Shown piece after piece: positions 59,909 through 64,000 of a DNA stretch of 64,000 bases. Location of the stretch: assembly GCA_025757845.1 (NCBI GenBank), contig CP107211.1, positions 1,116,001 through 1,180,000 of the forward strand, written 5' to 3'. Numbering within the stretch: the first letter of the stretch is position 1; every line of letters starts with the position of its first letter. Below the pieces are notes generated by a model, which was not told where the DNA came from, searched no databases, and saw only the letters and a program-made list of their open reading frames with translations. Source of the stretch: Oscillospiraceae bacterium. GTDB lineage: Bacteria; Bacillota; Clostridia; Oscillospirales; Ruminococcaceae. Both the position numbers and the translations under genes were made by a program.

Positions 59909-59936
59909 GCCCGGACGAAAAATGTTCGGGCTTTTC
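59909..59936 (+). terminator. Plus-strand terminator with no obvious gene before it
   Basis: GCCCGGAC (59909-59916) pairs with GTTCGGGC (59924-59931), then TTTT. The nearest rightward gene ends at 59041. It might end read-through from rnmV antisense to the sigma gene, or an unseen RNA in 59765-59908. Confidence 0.6.
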
Positions 59937-60036
59937 TCATATATTCCAAAGTTGCAGTAGAAGTGTACACAAGCTTTATGGTATAATTTGAATAAGAAAA
60001 CTGAGTGATAAATCGGAAGTTGTGGAGGAAACAAAC

Positions 60037-60207
60037 GTGGAAGATAATAAATCAACAAATGTCAAGAAAACGGTAAAATCAGGAATAACTTTTGGAAGTG
60101 CATTAGCTATGGTTATTAGTTATACAACGTGGAAGTCTGTCGGTTGGGCGATTTTTCATGGATTACTTAGCTGGGTATATGTCATATATTTCCTTTTGCG
60201 TTACTAA
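60037..60207 (+). CDS. Small membrane protein
   Basis: This 56-residue protein has a charged N-terminus and two short hydrophobic segments (FGSALAMVISYTTWKS and GWAIFHGLLSWVYVIYFLL). I start it at GTG 60037, eight bases after GGAGG. A perfect TATAAT with TGG before it (extended -10, about 59982) provides a promoter. The gene is AT-rich compared with the region. Small proteins of this layout are common in Firmicutes, but their function is unknown. Confidence 0.6.
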   Translation: MEDNKSTNVKKTVKSGITFGSALAMVISYTTWKSVGWAIFHGLLSWVYVIYFLLRY

Positions 60208-60584
60208 ATTCCTGTTAGGCGAGCTGATAAAATCCCTTTAGGAACTAAAAGGCGCACCTCTATACTCTCTATCGAGAGTAGTGCGTCCTGCGGAGCTTCA
60301 TTCCCAGTCAGCAGGAGAAAACTGCCCGACCGAGAATGCTTCGTCACTTTGCTCCGTCAAGGGAGCTACACCCCCTTGCGACGCTTGTGCGTCTATCCCT
60401 TGTGGACTTGCCGTCTGCAAACAACATAAAATGCTGTTCGCTGCCAGCAAGTTTGAAAAAGGACAGTTATGCACTGGAAAACATATCTGCAACTTGAAGT
60501 TGACAAAGTGCATTTCCCGAAAGATAGATAATGACACCTTGCTTTGGTAGAATTATGCTATCAAAACCAAAGGAGGTATCACCT
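60208..60584. other. 377-base AT-richer gap, probable mobile-element scar
   Basis: No gene is convincing. An imperfect repeat around ACTCTCTATCGAGAGT (60263-60278) forms a small hairpin. The stretch near 60340-60400 (GCTCCGTCAAGGGAGCTACA and on) looks like noncoding flank sequence of Clostridia mobile elements, by memory only. TTGACA at 60500 might be part of the promoter of the next gene, but no well-spaced -10 is seen. Confidence 0.4.
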
Positions 60585-61367
60585 ATGAATTTAGGCGAAA
60601 AAATTTACAAACTCAGAAAAGAAAAAGGTTTGTCTCAAGAAGCTCTTGCAGAGTTTGTGGGAACAACCCGACAAGCAATCAGCAAGTGGGAGAATAATCA
60701 AGGATATCCAGAAACAGAAAAACTGCTGTTGCTTTCAAATGTCTTTGAGGTATCCATTGACTTTCTGCTGAAAGATGAAAAAACGGAAAGTAGCGCAGAT
60801 GAAAAAGGCTATTATGTAAGCAGAGAAATGGCTGTTGGCTATATCGCCAACGAGAAAAAGACTTGCAAATATTTTGGTGCTGGATTCGCCTTGTTTGCTT
60901 TAGCTGGAATACCCTACACCGTGTTTCAGACAACGACTGCATGGAAAGTGTTGGGTATGTCCATTTGCATACTTGCAGGAATTATTGCTCTTGTGGTTTC
61001 AATGTTCATTTCAAAAGATGAATACACAATTTTGAAAAAAGAGAGTTTGCTTTTTGATTATGAATTTCTAAAGGTACTAACTGACGAATATCGTTCCATG
61101 AAGAAAAAGAACATGGTTGTTGCTATCCCTTGCACAGTTCTGTTCATCATAGGTCTTTTGACACTCGCTATTACCGTTCGAGGAATAATTCCATGGACAC
61201 ACTATCATTCGCTTGTCTTTTTAGGATTGTCAGTCGGATTATTCGGCTTTGTATATTCTGCTGGAACTATGGAGGCGTATGAGATTTTAGTCCATAACGA
61301 GAAATATTCAAATAGCTTCTGGTTTAAGGTTAAGCGAAAAGCAAAATTAAAAATCGACAAATGGTAA
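60585..61367 (+). CDS. XRE-family regulator with membrane helices
   Basis: The 260-residue protein has an N-terminal helix-turn-helix ([40 protein letters not shown]). A middle and C-terminal part follows with about four hydrophobic helices ([70 protein letters not shown]). ATG 60585 follows AAAGGAGG. Such proteins couple a membrane signal to DNA binding, often next to ABC exporters. Here no transporter is adjacent. AT-rich codon use marks it as an import together with the small membrane gene upstream. Confidence 0.85.
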   Translation: MNLGEKIYKLRKEKGLSQEALAEFVGTTRQAISKWENNQGYPETEKLLLLSNVFEVSIDFLLKDEKTESSADEKGYYVSREMAVGYIANEKKTCKYFGAGFALFALAGIPYTVFQTTTAWKVLGMSICILAGIIALVVSMFISKDEYTILKKESLLFDYEFLKVLTDEYRSMKKKNMVVAIPCTVLFIIGLLTLAITVRGIIPWTHYHSLVFLGLSVGLFGFVYSAGTMEAYEILVHNEKYSNSFWFKVKRKAKLKIDKW

Positions 61368-61423
61368 CACACAATAACTAAATATCAAAAAACTGACCGT
61401 TGACTTGATATGCTACTCCTACC

Positions 61424-61642
61424 ATGGCAAACGGTGATTATGGTTACTTCGGCAAAGGCGATACGGGCTATGCCCAGTACATGACGGCGTTCAACCGCAA
61501 CTTCGGCGGCTCGTCCGGCGGCGGTGGTGGTGGCGGAAACCACAACAACAATGGCAGTGGCGGCGGGGACGGCAGCGGGTGCGGCTGTCTGATCGCCATT
61601 GCAGTGGTCGTGGTGCTGATCCTGATCGTCCTGGGTGGCTGA
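61424..61642 (+). CDS. Glycine-rich small membrane protein
   Basis: The 72-residue protein has an N-terminal motif (NGDYGYFGKGDTGYAQYMTA), a Gly/Ser/Asn linker and a C-terminal hydrophobic helix (CLIAIAVVVVLILIVL). CGC stands just before the helix and might be lipidated or bind metal. The region before ATG 61424 lacks a good ribosome site (CTACTCCTACC), so the start is uncertain. GC content is back to the chromosomal level. I believe related short proteins occur in Oscillospiraceae, but no function is known. Confidence 0.6.
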   Translation: MANGDYGYFGKGDTGYAQYMTAFNRNFGGSSGGGGGGGNHNNNGSGGGDGSGCGCLIAIAVVVVLILIVLGG

Positions 61643-61646
61643 ATCA

Positions 61647-61689
61647 ATCCCTGCAGGTGAAACACAGGTTTTCCCTGTGGGGATTTTTC
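61647..61689 (+). terminator. Terminator after the glycine-rich gene
   Basis: ATCCCTGCAG and CTGTGGGGAT pair (with G-U pairs) around an inner ACAGG-type loop, followed by TTTTT. Confidence 0.65.
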
Positions 61690-61697
61690 GAATCTGC

Positions 61698-61726
61698 TTG
61701 TAGAAAACGGCGGTCTATGATAACAT
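61698..61726 (+). promoter_or_regulatory. Promoter of the isochorismatase/macrodomain operon
   Basis: TTGTAG (61698-61703) and TAACAT (61721-61726) are 17 bases apart, 30 bases upstream of the gene. Confidence 0.55.
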
Positions 61727-61756
61727 GAAATCAAAGAAAAACAGGAGGGCTTACAC

Positions 61757-62284
61757 ATGGTTTTACTGGTTGTGGATACACAGAAAGGTATCGTGGATGA
61801 ACGCCTGTATGCGTTTGAAACGTTTGTCAGCAACATCAAGGAGCTGATCCGGACTGCCCGCGAACAGGGAATCGAGGTCGTCTATGTCCAGCATGACGAT
61901 GGGCCCGGCACCGGTTTCTCCATCGGGGACGATGAATTTGAGGTCTATTCCGAATTTGCACCGCTGCCGACTGAAAGACGGTTCGTCAAGACCGTATGCA
62001 GTGCGTTCAAAAAAGAAAGCGGTCTGCTGGAATATCTGACGGAAAAGGGCGAAAAAGATGTGATGGTCTGCGGCATCATGACCGACTTCTGCATCAATGC
62101 AACGGTGGAGGCAGGCTTTGAGCATGGTCTGCACATGATCGTTCCTGCCTATGCAAATTCCACGCAGGACAACGAGTACATGACAGGGGAGCAGAGCTAC
62201 CGCTATTATAATGAGTTCCTCTGGCCGGACCGCTATGCTGACTGCGTACCAATGGACAAGGCGCTGGAGCTGCTCAAAAAGTGA
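61757..62284 (+). CDS. Isochorismatase-like cysteine hydrolase
   Basis: The 175-residue protein has the catalytic triad of the family: Asp in [10 protein letters not shown], Lys in [10 protein letters not shown] and Cys in [13 protein letters not shown]. Relatives include nicotinamidase, isochorismatase and N-carbamoyl hydrolases. The chain lacks the metal-binding DxH motif expected of classical nicotinamidases, so another amide substrate is more likely. AACAGGAGGG precedes ATG 61757. The macrodomain gene starts ten bases after its stop. Confidence 0.88.
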   Translation: MVLLVVDTQKGIVDERLYAFETFVSNIKELIRTAREQGIEVVYVQHDDGPGTGFSIGDDEFEVYSEFAPLPTERRFVKTVCSAFKKESGLLEYLTEKGEKDVMVCGIMTDFCINATVEAGFEHGLHMIVPAYANSTQDNEYMTGEQSYRYYNEFLWPDRYADCVPMDKALELLKK

Positions 62285-62294
62285 GGTGTTTACA

Positions 62295-62813
62295 ATGATT
62301 TCTGAAAAAGTAAAAAATCAGATTCAAGTGGTGCAGGGTGACATTACTAAACTGGACTGTGACGGCATCGTGAATGCGGCCAATCGCAGTCTGCTGGGTG
62401 GCGGCGGTGTGGATGGTGCCATCCACCGGGCAGCAGGGCCGGAACTGTTGGCGGAGTGCCGCACGCTGCACGGCTGCCGCACCGGAGAAGCAAAAATCAC
62501 TAAGGGCTACCGGTTGAAAGCAAAGTATATCATTCATACGGTAGGCCCGATATATTCCGGCACAGCAGAGGATGCTACGCAGCTGGCGGACTGCTACCGC
62601 AATTCGCTGGACCTTGCCAAAGAGTATGAACTCCACAGCATTGCCTTCCCGGCAATTTCGACCGGCGTGTATGGCTACCCGCTGGAAGATGCCACGGAGA
62701 TTGCGGTCAAAACAGTGGCACAGTGGCTGGAAGATCACGCGGATTACGCCATGCAGGTGATTTTCTGCTGCTTCGATGCCCGGACGGAGCGGGTGTATCA
62801 GGCAAGGCTGTAA
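62295..62813 (+). CDS. Macrodomain (ADP-ribose-processing) protein
   Basis: The 172-residue protein is a stand-alone macrodomain. It reads [21 protein letters not shown], then [25 protein letters not shown] and [13 protein letters not shown]. The asparagine and [10 protein letters not shown] loop fit the MacroD type. These proteins remove ADP-ribose from proteins or hydrolyse O-acetyl-ADP-ribose. It sits in an operon with an isochorismatase-like hydrolase. No ADP-ribosyltransferase is visible nearby. Confidence 0.93.
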   Translation: MISEKVKNQIQVVQGDITKLDCDGIVNAANRSLLGGGGVDGAIHRAAGPELLAECRTLHGCRTGEAKITKGYRLKAKYIIHTVGPIYSGTAEDATQLADCYRNSLDLAKEYELHSIAFPAISTGVYGYPLEDATEIAVKTVAQWLEDHADYAMQVIFCCFDARTERVYQARL

Positions 62814-62831
62814 CCGGAAGAGGTGTGAGAG

Positions 62832-63914
62832 ATGGGCTTTTTCAAAAAGCTGTTTACAGGGATCGGTTTTGCGGCAGGATTTCTGTTCTTCGGATGCTTG
62901 TCAGTGATTGTGTATGCGTCCCGTGGACGGCATAAACCCTGCCATCGGCGCAGCAGCCTTTGGAACACACTGGAGCGCTACCTGATTTTTTCGTGGATCT
63001 GTGATGGTGTGCGCAGCAGCCGGAAACGAGCGGAGACGTCCTATTATCAGCGCACCGGCCGCGATTTCTGGCAGACGCAGACACGGGTTCGACCGGAAAG
63101 TGTTAAAAATGCTGTTCCTGCGGTGAAAACACCAAGGCCGGAAGCGAAAAACACGGGCACAGGTGCAACGCGGTCGGTAAAACCAAAGAGAACGGAGCGT
63201 CTTTCTGCGGCACAGAAAGCATCGGCAGCACAAAGCGGTGCCAAAAGCGTGTCGGTGCCGACAGCGGCAGGGCATAGTGCATCAGAGGTTGATGCAGGAA
63301 AGCACACTGAACGGTCAACACAGAAGCCGGATTCCAAGTCAGAACAGGCTGCGCAACAGCCAGAAGCCAAAGAAGTACAGCAGAAGTCTGCACAACAATT
63401 GGAAGCAGAACGGCAGCAGAAACTGGAAAACCTGCGTGCTGCAATGCAAAAACAGATTTGCACCATTCATGCAGATGTGGAACTCCCGACGGACGGTCAG
63501 AATGACGACAGAGCGGTGGAGCAGAAGCTGCATATCCTGTTGTACAAGTCCACGCTGACAGAAAATGACCTGAATCGGGCACTGGACGAGCTTCGGACAG
63601 AGCGCAGACGGCAAAAGGCAGAGTATCAGGGCGCACCGTTCGCAGACGTGTTTTTGGTCAGTCTGATTTTGTCCGATGAGGACAGTGAGCGGGCCTGCAC
63701 CGTGGATGTGGGGGATACTGGCATGAGCTATGTCATTCCGTGGAGCAGCATCCCGAAAGACCTGCAGGAACCGCTGCACCGCTATGTATCGGAAGTGGAA
63801 GGAAAGCTCTGCGGCTACTGCAAGGAAGAACTCTGCAACAGCGAAAACGGCAGGATGGTCGTGGAACTGTATCTTGGCAGGCAGGATGGACACAGCTCCC
63901 GAATCCTGTACTGA
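62832..63914 (+). CDS. Membrane-anchored protein with a long low-complexity linker, unknown
   Basis: The 360-residue protein begins with a membrane helix (MGFFKKLFTGIGFAAGFLFF). A basic region precedes a ~110-residue Ala/Lys/Gln/Ser-rich linker. A Gln-rich coiled coil (EVQQKSAQQLEAERQQKLEN) leads into a C-terminal globular domain with paired cysteines (CGYCKEELC). The final segment MVVELYLGRQDGHSSRILY looks like the end of a beta domain. GAAGAGGTGTGAGAG precedes the ATG. It is in line with the macrodomain and sfsA genes. No family recognised. Confidence 0.65.
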   Translation: MGFFKKLFTGIGFAAGFLFFGCLSVIVYASRGRHKPCHRRSSLWNTLERYLIFSWICDGVRSSRKRAETSYYQRTGRDFWQTQTRVRPESVKNAVPAVKTPRPEAKNTGTGATRSVKPKRTERLSAAQKASAAQSGAKSVSVPTAAGHSASEVDAGKHTERSTQKPDSKSEQAAQQPEAKEVQQKSAQQLEAERQQKLENLRAAMQKQICTIHADVELPTDGQNDDRAVEQKLHILLYKSTLTENDLNRALDELRTERRRQKAEYQGAPFADVFLVSLILSDEDSERACTVDVGDTGMSYVIPWSSIPKDLQEPLHRYVSEVEGKLCGYCKEELCNSENGRMVVELYLGRQDGHSSRILY

Positions 63915-63929
63915 AAATGGAGAAAAACG

Positions 63930-64000
63930 TTGAAATACAGAGAAATTGTGGACGGCATTTTTGTTGACCGTCCCAACCGCTTTATTGCCCATGTGGAAGT
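63930..64000 (+). CDS. sfsA: SfsA-like protein (N-terminal part; cut by window edge)
   Basis: The frame begins at TTG 63930, seven bases after GGAG, and reads KYREIVDGIFVDRPNRFIAH then VEV to the window end. This matches the start of SfsA proteins, which carry an FxxRPNRF segment near residues 11-18. SfsA is described as a DNA-binding or nuclease-like protein linked to sugar fermentation in E. coli. Only 23 codons are visible. Confidence 0.75.
   Translation, partial: MKYREIVDGIFVDRPNRFIAHVE

Noticed and set aside
61757..62284. Nicotinamidase (pncA) assignment for the isochorismatase-like protein
   Set aside because: The catalytic triad is shared by the whole superfamily, and the metal-binding DxH motif of nicotinamidases was not found.
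1..64000. CRISPR arrays or cas genes
   Set aside because: No regularly spaced direct repeats and no Cas motifs were seen.

Overview
The window looks like a chromosomal stretch of a GC-rich, low-sporulation Clostridia member, most probably a Faecalibacterium-type gut anaerobe (Oscillospiraceae). This is inferred from protein content, not from a search: the GGGtGRT module, the DUF6514 and Spo0A-like pair, a two-domain pyruvate kinase, BMP-type nucleoside uptake, T-box control of alaS, strong AAGGAG ribosome sites and frequent TTG/GTG starts. Positions 1-7950 are visibly less GC-rich than the rest and are the right end of an integrated element.

Region 1 (1-8150) is the mobile element and its junction. 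It holds a small XRE repressor, a LexA/CI-like S24 repressor, several small zinc-ribbon or orphan proteins, an ImmA/IrrE peptidase gene and a Com-like zinc-ribbon gene each broken by one stop codon, a sigma-region-4-like regulator, a MazF/PemK-type protein, a ParB/DGQHR-like protein, a TnpW-like protein and a large serine recombinase. Two gene-free stretches carry dense RNA-like hairpins. The element stops beside tRNA-Ala(CGC), which is followed by a truncated 5' tRNA half.

Region 2 (8.2-26.3 kb) is chromosomal core: a SpoU methyltransferase, a large fused MacB-like ABC exporter, a DUF6514/Spo0A-like/histidine-kinase-like trio, pyk-luxS, deoB, an nadE - NusG-II - LytR/CpsA/Psr operon, RNase P RNA diverging from a pseudouridine synthase, and a LysM-G5-M23 wall hydrolase.

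Region 3 (26.3-34.6 kb) is a nucleoside salvage block. It has purine nucleoside phosphorylase, cytidine deaminase, a BMP-family binding lipoprotein, a gutted second copy of that lipoprotein, its ABC ATPase and two permeases, and pyrimidine-nucleoside phosphorylase. With deoB (17.5 kb) these would import nucleosides, release bases and feed pentose phosphate into central metabolism. Two copies of a 15-bp palindrome suggest shared control.

Region 4 (34.9-50.4 kb) holds Trk potassium uptake, a duplicated CmpB-type membrane protein, a CaCA-family antiporter behind a likely yybP-ykoY manganese riboswitch, hisS, an OFA-like MFS transporter, an Fe-S-scaffold-like protein with a GGGtGRT protein, an FMN/FAD reductase lipoprotein overlapping a NusG-II protein, a secreted orphan, an Mrr-type endonuclease and a second pseudouridine synthase.

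Region 5 (50.4-64 kb) has an orphan lipoprotein, T-box-controlled alaS, a HIT protein, a phosphoribosyltransferase, comEC, holA, rnmV and a SigK-like sigma factor. An AT-richer islet (about 59.9-61.4 kb) follows, with a small membrane protein and a membrane-linked XRE regulator. The window ends with an isochorismatase-like hydrolase, a macrodomain protein, a membrane-anchored orphan and the start of sfsA.
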